A program made the position numbers and the translations under genes. This document shows positions 16,317 through 25,621 of a DNA stretch of 64,000 nucleotides, in pieces; position 1 is the first letter of the stretch, and every line of letters begins with the position of its first letter. The stretch is from M3007 sp041392625 (GTDB lineage: Bacteria > Bacteroidota > Bacteroidia > Chitinophagales > Saprospiraceae). Under the pieces are notes generated by a model. It saw only the letters and a program-made list of their open reading frames with translations. It was not told the DNA's origin and did no database searches. The DNA is taken from NCBI GenBank assembly GCA_041392625.1, contig JAWKLR010000015.1, forward strand, positions 20,601 to 84,600, given 5' to 3'.

Positions 16317-17155
16317 TTATTTTTTATTCTGTTCCAACCATTGATACCAGGAATCCATTCCTGCACCGGATGTCGCGGATAGTTCAAAAAACTCCAGATT
16401 GGGATTTACTTGTCGCGCGTAGTCCTTGATTTTCTCTACATCAATGTTAAGATAGGGGAGGAGGTCTATTTTATTGATGATGCAGATATCCGAGCCATGG
16501 AACATATCGGGATACTTGATTGGCTTATCTTCCCCTTCGGTAATGCTGATGATTACCACGCGTTTGTCCTCACCGAGGTCAAACATGGAAGGGCAGACCA
16601 GGTTGCCGACATTCTCGATCATCAGGATAGAATCATCGGCCGGTTTCAGGGTTTTAACCGCATCGTAAATCATGTCGCTTTCCAGGTGACAGCCCTGTCC
16701 GGTATTTACCTGGACCACGGGTATGTTCAGCGCGTCAGGTTTGCATCGTTGAGCGTCTGCTGATCGCCCTCGATGACATAAAAGTTGTATTTATCCCGGA
16801 GGTCGGCCAGGGTTTTTTCGAGTAAAGATGTTTTACCGGAACCCGGAGAACTGACCAGGTTTAAAACAATCATGTTTTTGGCATCAAAATATCCCCGGTT
16901 CTTTTCTGCACCAAGTTGGTTTTGATTCAAAATGTCCCGCTCCAGTTCGATCACCGTTTTGCTTCCATCTCCGGAGTGATGGTGGTGGTGATGGTGCCCA
17001 TGCTCATGACTGTGGTGATGGTGATCGGGCTGATGCTCATCCCCATGATGGTACTCCAAATTATGGGCGTTCAAAATAGCCTGTTGTGCCTTGTTGTTGG
17101 GCATGGTGAGGATTGCTTTTCCATCTTCACCGCCACAGCCACATACTCCACACAT
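16317..17155 (-). pseudogene. hypB: hypB, hydrogenase nickel incorporation GTPase, broken by one frameshift
   Basis: Two minus-strand frames together make a full HypB. The upstream part (17155-16727) has the MCGVCGCGG metal motif, a His-rich nickel-storage stretch (about residues 37-60), the P-loop S-S-P-G-S-G-K-T-S and V-I-E-G-D-Q-Q-T. The downstream part (from about 16724) resumes with P-V-V-Q-V-N-T-G-Q-G-C-H and has N-K-I-D-L-L-P-Y. A frame change near 16727-16742 (sequence GACGCGCTGAAC) creates a stop. HypB donates nickel to the hydrogenase with HypA. Both halves are otherwise well conserved, so a recent mutation or a base-call error fits. The flanking hypA and hypC are intact. Confidence 0.85.
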
Positions 17156-17166
17156 AGTTTTCTGTT

Positions 17167-17511
17167 TTAAGTTACTACTTCAAGTGCTTTGACGAGGAGT
17201 TCTTTTCCTGAAATTACTTCCTTGAAATAACTCCTGCATTTTGGACAATTATCGTACACTTTTTCCATTGGAAATTCGGTGTCACAATCCATGCATCTGG
17301 CCTTTCCCTCTCTGAAATCAATTTCCAATTCTGCACCTTCCAGAACAGTGCCTTTTACTGCCTGACTCCAGACATAGTGCAGTGCATCCAGTTCTATACC
17401 TGATAGTGCACCGATCTGCAATTCAATTTTCTCCACGGCAGTTGCATGGGCTTTTTGAGTCTCATCTTCTGCAATCTTTACGATGCCCAATGCAATGGAA
17501 AGTTCGTGCAT
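17167..17511 (-). CDS. hypA: Hydrogenase maturation nickel metallochaperone HypA
   Basis: 114 residues starting M-H-E-L-S-I-A, with His2 the nickel ligand. A zinc ribbon C-M-D-C ... C-P-K-C lies at about residues 74-95. HypA delivers nickel with HypB to the hydrogenase large subunit. It heads the hypABC minus-strand unit, with 11 bp before hypB. The ~430-bp region upstream should carry the promoter. Confidence 0.93.
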   Translation of the reverse strand: MHELSIALGIVKIAEDETQKAHATAVEKIELQIGALSGIELDALHYVWSQAVKGTVLEGAELEIDFREGKARCMDCDTEFPMEKVYDNCPKCRSYFKEVISGKELLVKALEVVT

Positions 17512-17947
17512 GATGCTTGTTTCTTGTCGTTGTAAAGTTAAAGGATTTACACTAAAAATCTCAATCCTGCACCTCCAAATATGCTGGTAGATTCACAATT
17601 TTTTTTAATGATAAAAACCCGGTTTTAGAAGGCTCACTTATGTAAACCACTCCAACGAGATTGTGCAACCACACCTCACAAAATGGCCGGTCAATCAAAC
17701 GTCAGACAAACACAATTTGGCATCCTTATTGAATAATAGGGTCCGGGTGCTGAATTGCAATTAATGTCTATCTTTGCGCCTCATTTAAACACACAAACAA
17801 TCGGGAGCGCAAAAAGGAATCGGATTAAGTGCCATCATTAAAGCAACAAATTTGCTTCTGCATGTGTACTTTAGGGCTTGTGACTAATCAATTTGAATCC
17901 TTTTTTGTTATCCTTAATACTCCCCAATCGGAGAATTTTTGAAACAC
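17512..17947. other. Divergent intergenic region of ~435 bp
   Basis: No gene seen. It separates minus-strand hypABC from the plus-strand lipoprotein gene and must contain both promoters. A TATCTTTG box at 17769-17776 fits the Bacteroidota -7 element on the plus strand. Confidence 0.5.
17769..17776 (+). promoter_or_regulatory. Bacteroidota-type -7 box (TATCTTTG)
   Basis: Matches TAnnTTTG; lies 172 bp before the lipoprotein start at 17948, leaving a long leader. Confidence 0.35.
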
Positions 17948-18763
17948 ATGAAAAAACTTGCTTTTTTATTTTTGATGGGTGGCTTGTTGTTTTTTGCCTG
18001 TAAAGACGATAAACCCGCTGCAAACGGTACTGAAACCGAAGAAAACAAACCTGCAAACCCCTTGGATTTATCTGGCCACTGGTTTGCCATGGATTTTTGC
18101 TCCCGGGCCGGTCAGTACGGCTCCGTGCTGGGTGCAATGAACAACTCCCACCAGCCGTACGCTTATGCCATGTTTTTTGATGTGGAAAATCCGGATTCGG
18201 TTCGCTGCTATAATGGTGAGGAAAGCTGGACATTGCCAGTATCTTACAACGTAGATACCCTGGAACTGAAAGGCGCAAAAGATGGGAAGTCTGTCTTTTT
18301 GATGTACGACTCGCAGGGTGAGCGTGGAATGACCATGTTTGACGGAACTTCCGGAAGAACCCGCACTACGGCCTTCATGAAATCCAAGGCCAATGCTGCC
18401 AATGCCTACATGGCTTTTGCAACTGCTTTGAATCACAACCTGCTCGGTGGTATGTTTGTACAGGCTGGCGGTGGACGGGATACTATTCAGTTTACTCCGG
18501 GTGGTTTCATCACCAATTTTGGTCCGTTCGACCGTTACCAGATTTGTACTACTGGCGATTGCTTCGTTACAGGCAGTGAAATTGATGTTATCACCATGGG
18601 CAACTCCAAGGAGCCTGAAAAGAGAACCCAGTTTGGTTTCCGGTATAACACACAAATGGACGAACTTAGTCTGCACCGCCTCACACCAAATCCATCCAAC
18701 GATAAGGCTGTATACACGGTCGGACCGGTAGCATACACATTTAAACGGATCAAATCCAACTAA
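17948..18763 (+). CDS. Lipoprotein of unknown function
   Basis: 271 residues from ATG 17948 (a TTG nine bases earlier is not needed). Signal peptide with lipobox L-F-F-A-C at about residue 18, then an Asp/Lys/Glu-rich linker to about residue 40. The mature part resembles the beta-rich, lipocalin-like lipoproteins common in Bacteroidota, with L-S-G-H-W-F-A-M-D-F at its start, but I do not recognise a named family. It ends 2 bp before ribH, suggesting co-transcription, though a role in riboflavin synthesis is not implied. Confidence 0.75.
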   Translation: MKKLAFLFLMGGLLFFACKDDKPAANGTETEENKPANPLDLSGHWFAMDFCSRAGQYGSVLGAMNNSHQPYAYAMFFDVENPDSVRCYNGEESWTLPVSYNVDTLELKGAKDGKSVFLMYDSQGERGMTMFDGTSGRTRTTAFMKSKANAANAYMAFATALNHNLLGGMFVQAGGGRDTIQFTPGGFITNFGPFDRYQICTTGDCFVTGSEIDVITMGNSKEPEKRTQFGFRYNTQMDELSLHRLTPNPSNDKAVYTVGPVAYTFKRIKSN

Positions 18764-18765
18764 TT

Positions 18766-19281
18766 ATGGCCAGCGCACTGAAGAACCTTTCGGACTACAA
18801 CGAACAAAACATTCCTTCTGGTGAAAAACTCCGGATTGGAATTGTTGTTTCCGAGTGGAATTCCCAAATCACACATGCGCTGTATGAAGCTTGTTTTGAT
18901 ACCCTGGTTAAGCACGGTGTTCAGGAAGAAAACATCTTTACCATTCAGGTGCCGGGTACTTTTGAATTGCCTGCCGGCGCACGCATGCTTTCCGGCAAAG
19001 AAAACCCGGATGCAGTTATTTGCCTGGGTTGTGTAATCAAAGGGGAAACCAACCACAACGAATACATCAATCAGGCGGTGGCCCACGGCCTGACCAATCT
19101 GAGCATTGCAAGTGGAAAGCCATTCATTTTTGGGGTGTTGACTCCGAATGATGAACAACAAGCGCTCGATCGGGCTGGTGGTAAACACGGCAACAAAGGC
19201 GTAGAAGCAGCCGTGACTGCTTTGCATATGGCTTTTTTAAAAGAAGATTTAAAGGGTGGAAAAAAATCCATCGGCTTCTAA
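18766..19281 (+). CDS. ribH: 6,7-dimethyl-8-ribityllumazine synthase
   Basis: 171 residues. Condenses 5-amino-6-ribitylamino-uracil with 3,4-dihydroxy-2-butanone 4-phosphate, the penultimate step of riboflavin synthesis. Motifs: I-V-V-S-E-W-N, V-P-G-T-F-E-L-P-A-G-A, G-C-V-I-K-G-E-T-N-H-N-E-Y, G-V-L-T-P-N-D-E-Q-Q-A-L-D-R-A-G-G and K-G-V-E-A-A. The usual P-H-F after G-E-T reads N-H-N, a variant that keeps the active His. A strong terminator follows. No other rib gene is nearby. Confidence 0.95.
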   Translation: MASALKNLSDYNEQNIPSGEKLRIGIVVSEWNSQITHALYEACFDTLVKHGVQEENIFTIQVPGTFELPAGARMLSGKENPDAVICLGCVIKGETNHNEYINQAVAHGLTNLSIASGKPFIFGVLTPNDEQQALDRAGGKHGNKGVEAAVTALHMAFLKEDLKGGKKSIGF

Positions 19282-19317
19282 GAAAACGTGTTTAAAATTC
19301 CAGTCATGCTCTATACC

Positions 19318-19356
19318 AAACAGGGAATACGATAACCGCGTATTCCCTGTTTTTTG
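19318..19356 (+). terminator. Rho-independent terminator after ribH
   Basis: 14-bp stem AAACAGGGAATACG / CGTATTCCCTGTTT with a short loop and TTTTTT. Confidence 0.85.
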
Positions 19357-19432
19357 TTTGCAAGAGTGAATGCCAAAACACAGGCCTCCTGTTTGGTGTT
19401 ACATACAAAGTATTCCTTCTAAATTCAATAGT

Positions 19433-20282
19433 ATGAAACTGACTTTCGTTCCAACCGGCCGGTTCAAACTTGATGGCGGAGCCATGTTTGGTGTGGTTCC
19501 CAAACAAATGTGGCAAAAACTCAATCCACCCGATGAGCGCAATATGTGCACCTGGTTTATGAATGCACTTTTGGTAGAGACGGGTGACCGCAAAATTCTC
19601 ATAGACACAGGTCTGGGGGACAAGCAGGACGCCAAGTTTCGTTCGCATTTCGAACCACATGGTGATGAAAGTTTGTTGGGCTCGCTCGCAAACCTGGGGC
19701 TGCAACCGGAGGCTATAACCGATGTGTTTCTGACTCACTTGCATTTCGATCATTGTGGTGGTGCCCTTTACCTGGATCCTCAAACCGGTGAGTCAAAACC
19801 CACTTTTCCTAATGCCATTTATTGGAGCAATCAAGTCCACTTTGATTGGGCAATGAACCCGAACGACCGCGAACGCGCCTCTTTTTTGAAGGAAAACTTT
19901 CTTCCCTTGCAGGAAATGGGTCGTCTTCAGATGATTCCACTTGAGGAAGGTATTCGCTGTGTGAAGGTTTCTAGGTTTTCGTTCGTGTACGGCCATACCG
20001 AAGCGATGATGTTGGTAGAATTACAAACAGAAAATCAAACCTTCATCTGCGCCAGACTTATTAGCAATCCCATTACCATGTTGGTATGCCCTACATTATG
20101 GCTTATGATATTCGGCCACTGAAATCACTGGAAGAAAAAGGAAAGTTATTTGTGATAACAGTGACAATCAACAAATACTGCTGCTGGAACATGACCCTGA
20201 GTGCCAGGCCATACAAGTCGTCAGGGACGATCGGGGGCGGATAGTGGTAGGCAAAAAAGGAATGCTTACTGACTTTCATTAA
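19433..20282 (+). pseudogene. MBL-fold metallo-hydrolase gene with three frame breaks near its 3' end
   Basis: Start ATG 19433 (M-K-L-T-F-V-P-T-G-R-F). The metallo-beta-lactamase motif T-H-L-H-F-D-H-C-G-G and I-D-T-G-L-G are intact, as is F-V-Y-G-H-T-E-A-M-M. After about 20053 the natural frame is lost but can be followed by switching: D-L-L-A-I-P from 20055, H-Y-H-V-G-M-P-Y-I-M-A-Y-D-I-R-P-L from 20071, and D-N-S-D-N-Q-Q-I-L-L-L-E-H-D-P from 20154 to a stop at 20280-20282. The re-read protein would be about 280 residues. Uncorrected, it stops at 20122. Either recent decay or local sequencing errors. Confidence 0.75.
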
Positions 20283-20665
20283 TCCGGGTCAGAAACAACG
20301 CTTGCCTGGCACTGTCTTGCATCATTCGAATTTTCAGCGTGTCTTCTGAAAGGAACAGGACTTTGATTACATGCTCCTTATTTGGAGTTGCGCTGGTATC
20401 GGTCAGAAACAGAAATTTTGCTGAGCTGCGGAAATGCCCCTTTTCTTCATAAAATCCAACACTGGTAAACCGATATGCAGATTCCGGCCCAAGATGCGGA
20501 TTTGCGCCATCCAGCGACTTCGGTGTTGCGTTTCCCGTTTTCATATAGCGCAATTGCTTGCCAGCTGCCTTCCAAAAGTTGTTCATCTAGTGAACATCCG
20601 CTGAGCAACAGGGGCAACAATAGCAGAGTAATTGGGTGTATTTTGAAGTGATTCTGGATTTTCAA
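20266..20665 (-). pseudogene. Small lipoprotein gene, frameshifted
   Basis: Two overlapping minus-strand frames form one protein. The first (from about 20665, only a TTG start visible) has a signal peptide with lipobox L-L-L-S-G-C-S and D-E-Q-L-L-E-G-S-W-Q, lipocalin-like. The second carries F-T-S-V-G-F-Y-E-E-K-G-H-F and ends at 20266. The frame change falls somewhere in 20500-20545. The combined length would be about 115-120 residues. Its end overlaps the end of the re-read MBL gene by 17 bp. Family not recognised. Confidence 0.55.
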
Positions 20666-20878
20666 ATTTGCAGTCAGGCAATATTATAGTATGTTTGGTT
20701 TTCAAACACACGCTCCTCATTGCGAAGGTATATGCTTGCCGCGTACTGTCCTAGTGGTTCTGTCAAAAATCCGGGAAAGCTTCGATCCAAGTGCCTCGTT
20801 TTTCATCTCAAATTTTAAGCACGATTCGATGTATTGTGCACTTAATTCCATAATTCCAGATCATCTAACGAAAAAAAT

Positions 20879-21722
20879 ATGTTCAGATACTCAATCATTC
20901 CACTATTATTGCCATACTTATCCTGAGTAGTGGCTGCAGTGCGAAAAAATTTATGCAGCCGGGAACTCGATGCAGACAATGTGAAGCCCGTGAATCCGTT
21001 GGTGAAGTGTTGGCGCGTCAGGAAGACAATGCACTGCTGGCAGAAAAAATTGGCGTGCTCAACCGGCAAATGGGCGAACAAGATGCTGGTGGCACGGTTA
21101 CAAAAAGAACTGACCAACCGAACCGTTCAAATGGGGAGTCCTCCAACAAGCTAGCCCAACAGAAGGCCCAGGTAGAGAGCCCGGATTTGGCATTGGGACA
21201 AGGACTGGCTGCGGCCCATTCAAACGATTCAATCTGTTGCAAAGGCCAAAAACGATCGCACAAATACCCTCCGATCAATCCAATCAAATTGATTGAAATT
21301 TACCCGGCAACATCCGGAGCCACAGTTGCGCTTCAGAATGAAGAAGTTATTCTGGCCCGATGCCAAACTGTTTGTCGCCCGGCATTGCCCCCAACGAAGC
21401 GGGGAAACAATACCTGAAGCCACTGGCTGACTTTCTGTCCATGCGTCCTGAAATCAATGTCCTGATTGAAGCGCATACCGACAACAAGTTGCCAAAGAGC
21501 AAAACCATTGAAGATTCATGGGATTGGAGCCAACAGCGGGCTACCAATATTCTGCGCATCCTTGTTACGGAGTACAACGTAAATGCAAATCAGTTAACTC
21601 CGGTGGGAAAAGGAGAATTTTACCCCATCACGTCCAATGAAACTGCTGAAGGCCGTCAGGCAAACCGCCGAACGACTTTTGTTTTGAAAACCAAACTTGC
21701 AGCAATTCCTGCAGTAAAATAG
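20879..21722 (+). pseudogene. OmpA-family lipoprotein gene with several frame breaks
   Basis: Possible start ATG 20879; the signal peptide is split by a frame change before a lipobox L-S-S-G-C-S. A coiled-coil-like middle (L-A-R-Q-E-D-N-A-L-L-A-E-K, K-E-L-T-N-R-T-V-Q-M-G, N-K-L-A-Q-Q-K-A-Q-V-E-S) changes frame several times. From about 21384 the OmpA C-terminal domain is intact: G-I-A-P-N-E-A-G-K-Q-Y-L-K-P-L, I-E-A-H-T-D-N, W-S-Q-Q-R-A-T-N-I-L, G-K-G-E-F-Y-P-I and E-G-R-Q-A-N-R-R-T. It would tether the outer membrane to peptidoglycan. The breaks lie in the first 500 bp only. Confidence 0.7.
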
Positions 21723-21791
21723 GGTAGACTTACCCTGAATTCCGGAGAAAATTTTGACAAATCACTAGTTTTTGGTCATTAATTCAATTGT

Positions 21792-22448
21792 ATGCGACAA
21801 TCCATGCGGATGAATTCCCTGCACTACCGGGTGCTTGTTATTATTCTGGTTTACGGAATTTTGAAATTCATGGGCGGGTCCTTTGGGGCGCTGCTTTTGT
21901 ACCCGGTAACGCTGTTTGTTACTTTTCTCCACGAAATGGGACATGCACTCGGAGCCTTGTTTACAGGTGGTGATGTGGTTGGAATGCAAATCAATGCAAA
22001 CGGAAGTGGCTTTACCCAAACCCGGGGTGGAAATATTGCAGTTGTCCTGATGGGCGGATATATCGGTAGTGCAATTCTTGGCAATATTCTGTTTTACATT
22101 GGCGCAAGAAAAAAGGCAATGACCCAATTTACCCTGCAAGCCCTGGCATTGCTGATGCTTCTTGCAGGAGTTGTTTGGTTCCAATCCCTTCAAAGCACTG
22201 GTATTTTGATCGTATTTGCATTGGTATTGCTGTTTATTGCAGCCCGAACCAACTGGGACCAACAAGTGCTGATGTTTCTCGGACTAGCCGCAGTACTCTA
22301 CATAATAGAAGACTTCAATGTGGGCCCCAGCAGCGATCTTGCCATGTACGAACAACACGTTGGAGGCCCCGCCGGCATGTGGATGTACGTATGGCTAATC
22401 CTGGCCGGTGGCCTTAGCCTCTGGAATATCAAACAGATTTTTAGTTAG
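21792..22448 (+). CDS. M50-family (M50B-like) membrane metallopeptidase
   Basis: 218 residues, mostly hydrophobic with about six membrane segments. The zinc-protease motif H-E-M-G-H (about residue 47) lies at the end of a membrane helix, and E-D-F-N-V-G-P-S-S-D-L-A near residue 175 may supply the third ligand. This matches the peptidase M50B-like family, intramembrane proteases related to site-2 protease; PDZ domains are absent. Substrate unknown. Its stop codon merges with the heptamer hairpin that follows. Confidence 0.8.
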   Translation: MRQSMRMNSLHYRVLVIILVYGILKFMGGSFGALLLYPVTLFVTFLHEMGHALGALFTGGDVVGMQINANGSGFTQTRGGNIAVVLMGGYIGSAILGNILFYIGARKKAMTQFTLQALALLMLLAGVVWFQSLQSTGILIVFALVLLFIAARTNWDQQVLMFLGLAAVLYIIEDFNVGPSSDLAMYEQHVGGPAGMWMYVWLILAGGLSLWNIKQIFS

Positions 22449-22541
22449 TGGTCAGTGGTCAGTAGTCAGTTTGCTTCAAACTGTTTTACACTGACCACTG
22501 ACCACTGACTACTGACTACTGACAACTGACAACTGACTACT
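22447..22541. repeat. Heptamer-phased hairpin array (AGTGGTC / GACTACT type)
   Basis: Between the M50 stop and the kinase start. The left arm 22447-22470 consists of AGTGGTC-AGTGGTC-AGTAGTC words. The right arm, from 22490, is ACTGACCACTGACCACTGAC continuing in 7-bp words to 22541. The arms can pair over about 17-24 bp around a 19-nt loop. The same design with a different heptamer flanks the IS element near 31 kb. Confidence 0.8.
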
Positions 22542-22546
22542 AAAAT

Positions 22547-23509
22547 ATGAAACTAAACGTAAAATATCTTTCCTGGGTTTTGATGGGCTACATGAGCCTT
22601 GCGTTCTTTTGGTGGGCGGTGCATTTGTGGAATCAGAATGATCGCTTGCTTGTAGTGGAAAAGCAGCTTTGGGACCATAAAAAAAGCGAGCAGTCTGTAG
22701 AGCAATCCAACATTGATTTGTTGGAGATTGATAAGCGCTACAAGCGTAAGAAAGGAATGGTCTTGGGAGAAGGACTGTTTTTTTTAGCCTGTCTGGTAGT
22801 TGGATTTTATTTGATAGACCGGAGTGTAAAACACGAGGTTTCTCTCGCAAGGCAGCGCAAAAACTTTATGCTTAGCATTACCCATGAATTGAAATCGCCC
22901 ATCGCTGCAATCCGATTGCTTTTTGAAACCATTTGTAAACGAGAGTTGGAAAAAGACAAGGTGGAAAAACTCTGCATGAACGGGGTTCGGGATGCGAGTC
23001 GACTGCAAATGCTGGTCGAAGGACTGTTGCTTGCCGCACGCCTGGAAGACAATTGGAAACCATTGGCTGAACCTGTAGATATCAAGCCATTATTGCAAGA
23101 TATCATAGCAAGTTTGAAAATGCGGTACGAGGGCTCCCGGTTTGAATTGGAGATTCCGGATGGGTTTCCTCCGTTTAAAGCCGATCGGGTTGGCCTTACG
23201 GCTATCGCACAGAACTTGTTGGAAAATGCAATCAAGTACAGTCCGGAAAAAGGGCCAATCGTTGTTTCTGTCGGGAAAAAAGATGACCGCTGTATTTTAC
23301 AAGTAGCTGATCAGGGAATTGGAATCCCTGATCAGGAAAAAAAAGCAGTACTGGAGCAATTTTACCGTGTTGGCAATGAAGATACCCGACGGACTGCCGG
23401 AACCGGGTTGGGGCTGTATATTGTAAATCAGGTCGTCCTGGCACACGGAGGGAAACTGAGTATCCAGGACAATTCTCCTCAGGGAACCGTTATCAAGGTA
23501 CTGATATGA
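22547..23509 (+). CDS. Sensor histidine kinase
   Basis: 320 residues. Two membrane helices (about 8-27 and 74-92) enclose a short ~45-residue periplasmic loop. The H-box S-I-T-H-E-L-K-S-P-I-A-A-I-R (His about 111) is followed by N-box N-L-L-E-N-A-I-K-Y-S-P, G1 D-Q-G-I-G-I-P and G2 G-T-G-L-G-L-Y-I-V. It is a complete transmitter module. No response regulator is adjacent: its stop overlaps the start of prmC (ATGA), so translation is coupled to a release-factor methyltransferase. Signal unknown. Confidence 0.9.
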   Translation: MKLNVKYLSWVLMGYMSLAFFWWAVHLWNQNDRLLVVEKQLWDHKKSEQSVEQSNIDLLEIDKRYKRKKGMVLGEGLFFLACLVVGFYLIDRSVKHEVSLARQRKNFMLSITHELKSPIAAIRLLFETICKRELEKDKVEKLCMNGVRDASRLQMLVEGLLLAARLEDNWKPLAEPVDIKPLLQDIIASLKMRYEGSRFELEIPDGFPPFKADRVGLTAIAQNLLENAIKYSPEKGPIVVSVGKKDDRCILQVADQGIGIPDQEKKAVLEQFYRVGNEDTRRTAGTGLGLYIVNQVVLAHGGKLSIQDNSPQGTVIKVLI

Positions 23510-24348
23510 AAAGCAGAAGAGTCAGGCAATCGGAATTTGGGAATGCGCTGGAGGCCGTTCTTGAGCCTTCAGAAGCAGCGAGTACAGCTCGCATTGTTTT
23601 TGAGGATGTATTTGATGTTTTGAAAAAACCGGATCAGCCGCTCACCGATCGGGAAGAATCGGAATTACTAAGCATTCAGAACCAGTTGTTGCAAGGAGAG
23701 CCCGTACAATATGTGCTCGGTATGGCAGACTTTATGGGGCTTCGATTCAAGGTAGATGCCCGGGTGCTTATTCCCAGGATGGATACCGAGGAACTGGTGA
23801 TTCAGGTCGAACGCTGGATAAAAAAGAACGATAAAAAACAGGCTAAACTACTCGATGTTGGGACAGGAAGCGGCTGCATTGCCCTTACCCTTAAATCCCA
23901 TTTTCCCAGCCTGCATGTTACAGCATTAGACTATAGTGCTGCGGCAATTGAGCTGGCTGCGGAAAATGCAAAGGTCCTGGGCTTGGATGTTAATTTTATT
24001 GAAGCGAATTTTTTACAAAAAAGTCAGCAGCCTGATTCCCGGTTTGATATTGTTGTGAGCAATCCCCCCTACATCCCCCCTTCAGAGCGCATTCACATGC
24101 CAACCAGAGTAATTGAATACGAACCGGATTTGGCATTGTTTGTCCCGGAGGAGGATCCCATGTTGTTTTATCAGGCCATTGGTGAATATGCGTTCACACA
24201 GTTGAATCCCGATGGAGCCTGTTTTTTTGAAATCAATGAATTTCGCGCTTTGGAGGTCATGGAGGTTTTAAAAAAAATTGGATTTAAAACAGTTGAATGC
24301 ATTCAGGACTTATCCGGTGCAGATCGTGTGGTATGGGCCGCAATTTAA
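23506..24348 (+). CDS. prmC: Peptide chain release factor N5-glutamine methyltransferase
   Basis: 280 residues. Methylates the GGQ glutamine of RF1/RF2 using S-adenosylmethionine, raising termination efficiency. The N-terminal helical domain (about 1-95) is followed by the Rossmann SAM site L-D-V-G-T-G-S-G-C-I-A-L-T-L (about 119) and the catalytic V-S-N-P-P-Y-I-P (about 185), and E-I-N-E-F near the end. It overlaps the upstream kinase by 4 bp. Confidence 0.93.
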   Translation: MKSRRVRQSEFGNALEAVLEPSEAASTARIVFEDVFDVLKKPDQPLTDREESELLSIQNQLLQGEPVQYVLGMADFMGLRFKVDARVLIPRMDTEELVIQVERWIKKNDKKQAKLLDVGTGSGCIALTLKSHFPSLHVTALDYSAAAIELAAENAKVLGLDVNFIEANFLQKSQQPDSRFDIVVSNPPYIPPSERIHMPTRVIEYEPDLALFVPEEDPMLFYQAIGEYAFTQLNPDGACFFEINEFRALEVMEVLKKIGFKTVECIQDLSGADRVVWAAI

Positions 24349-24402
24349 TGCAAGGGCCTGTTCTAATTGAGCGCTTAATTTTACCATACCCCAAACAAGT
24401 CC

Positions 24403-24410
24403 TACCTTTG
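24403..24410 (+). promoter_or_regulatory. Bacteroidota-type -7 box (TACCTTTG) before purK
   Basis: TACCTTTG followed by C matches TAnnTTTG and lies 52 bp upstream of the purK ATG. Confidence 0.5.
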
Positions 24411-24462
24411 CGGCCATTGAATTTTTAACAGCCTTTAAAGACAAAGAACAAGACTGTACACG

Positions 24463-25621
24463 ATGTTTGATATCAACAAGAAAATAGGAATTTTGGGAGG
24501 CGGACAGTTGGGGAAGATGTTGTGCCTTGCTGCTGCAAACTGGGATTTTAAAACCTACATCCTCGATGAATCCGCAGATTTCCCTGCCGGAGCAGTTTGC
24601 ACCGCATTTATGGAAGGCTCCTTCAAAGACTATGACGATGTGCTGGCTTTTGGGAAGGATATGGATATTTTGACTATTGAAATCGAACATGTCAATACCG
24701 ACGCACTACGCGAATTGAAGGCCATGGGAAAAAAAGTGCACCCAGATCCGGATGTGTTGGACTGTATAAAAGATAAAGGGCTTCAAAAACTTTTCTATCA
24801 GGAACAAGGCATCCCTACAGCAGAATTTGAACTGTATGAGGATGAAAAAGCGTTGGTAAAAGCCGTTGAAGAGGGAAAACGCAGCCTTCCTTTTGTACAA
24901 AAGACCCGGACCGCGGGATATGACGGAAAAGGCGTTGCAGTGCTTCGGACAAAAGAGGATTTGAAAACAAAATTATTGGAAGGACCTTGCCTTGCAGAAG
25001 ACCTGGTTGAATTGCAAACTGAACTGGCAGTGATTGCAGCCCGGAATGAGGATGGCGATGTTCGCGTTTTTCCTGCGGTTGAAATGGATTTTCATCCGGA
25101 AGCAAATTTGGTTGAGTGGCTAATTTGCCCTGCCCGACAAAGCACATTGGTGCAGGCAGAAGCAGAAGCCCTGGCCGAACGAGTGATCCGTGCATTTGAC
25201 GTTTGTGGTTTGCTGGCAGTTGAGTTGTTTTTGGATAAAGAAGGCCGGTTGTTTGTGAATGAAGTTGCACCAAGACCGCATAACAGTGGACACCATACCA
25301 TCGACAGTGCCTATACCAGTCAATACCAGCAACACCTCCGGGCTATTGTGAATATGCCATTGGGCGCAACCGACCAAACCCAGGCTGCTGTAATGGTAAA
25401 CCTGCTTAGACGCACCCGGACACAACGGCCCCGTTAAGTACGAAGGGGCTTCCGAGTGCGCCTTTCAATGAAAAATTACATGTGCATTTGTATGGGAAGT
25501 CAATGACAAAGCCCTACCGTAAAAAATGGGCCATGCCACGATTTGCGCTGAAACACTGGATGAAGCCATGAAAGCACGCTTTGTAAAAGAACATTTTGTA
25601 ATTGTATCCGAACAACAATAA
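24463..25621 (+). pseudogene. purK: purK, N5-carboxyaminoimidazole ribonucleotide synthase, frame-broken at the 3' end
   Basis: The first ~315 codons are intact: G-I-L-G-G-G-Q-L-G-K-M-L, I-E-I-E-H-V, F-V-Q-K-T-R-T-A-G-Y-D-G-K-G, V-N-E-V-A-P-R-P-H-N-S-G-H (ATP-grasp). After about 25409 the frame is lost. By switching frames the normal end can be read: A-P-G-H-N-G-P-V-K-Y-E-G, V-H-L-Y-G-K-S-M-T-K-P-Y-R-K, then K-M-G-H-A-T-I and F-V-K-E-H-F-V-I-V-S-E-Q-Q, with a stop at 25619-25621. At least three indels lie in 25409-25531. PurK carboxylates AIR with ATP and bicarbonate and passes N5-CAIR to PurE, encoded next. Uncorrected, it is a 324-residue truncation. Confidence 0.88.

Noticed and set aside
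16700..16760. Programmed frameshift in hypB
   Set aside because: No slippery heptamer is present at the site, and hypB is not known to use frameshifting; mutation or base error is simpler.
18068..18676. 202-codon minus-strand frame opposite the lipoprotein
   Set aside because: Plus-strand gene has signal peptide, lipobox and tight spacing to ribH; the antisense frame has none of these.
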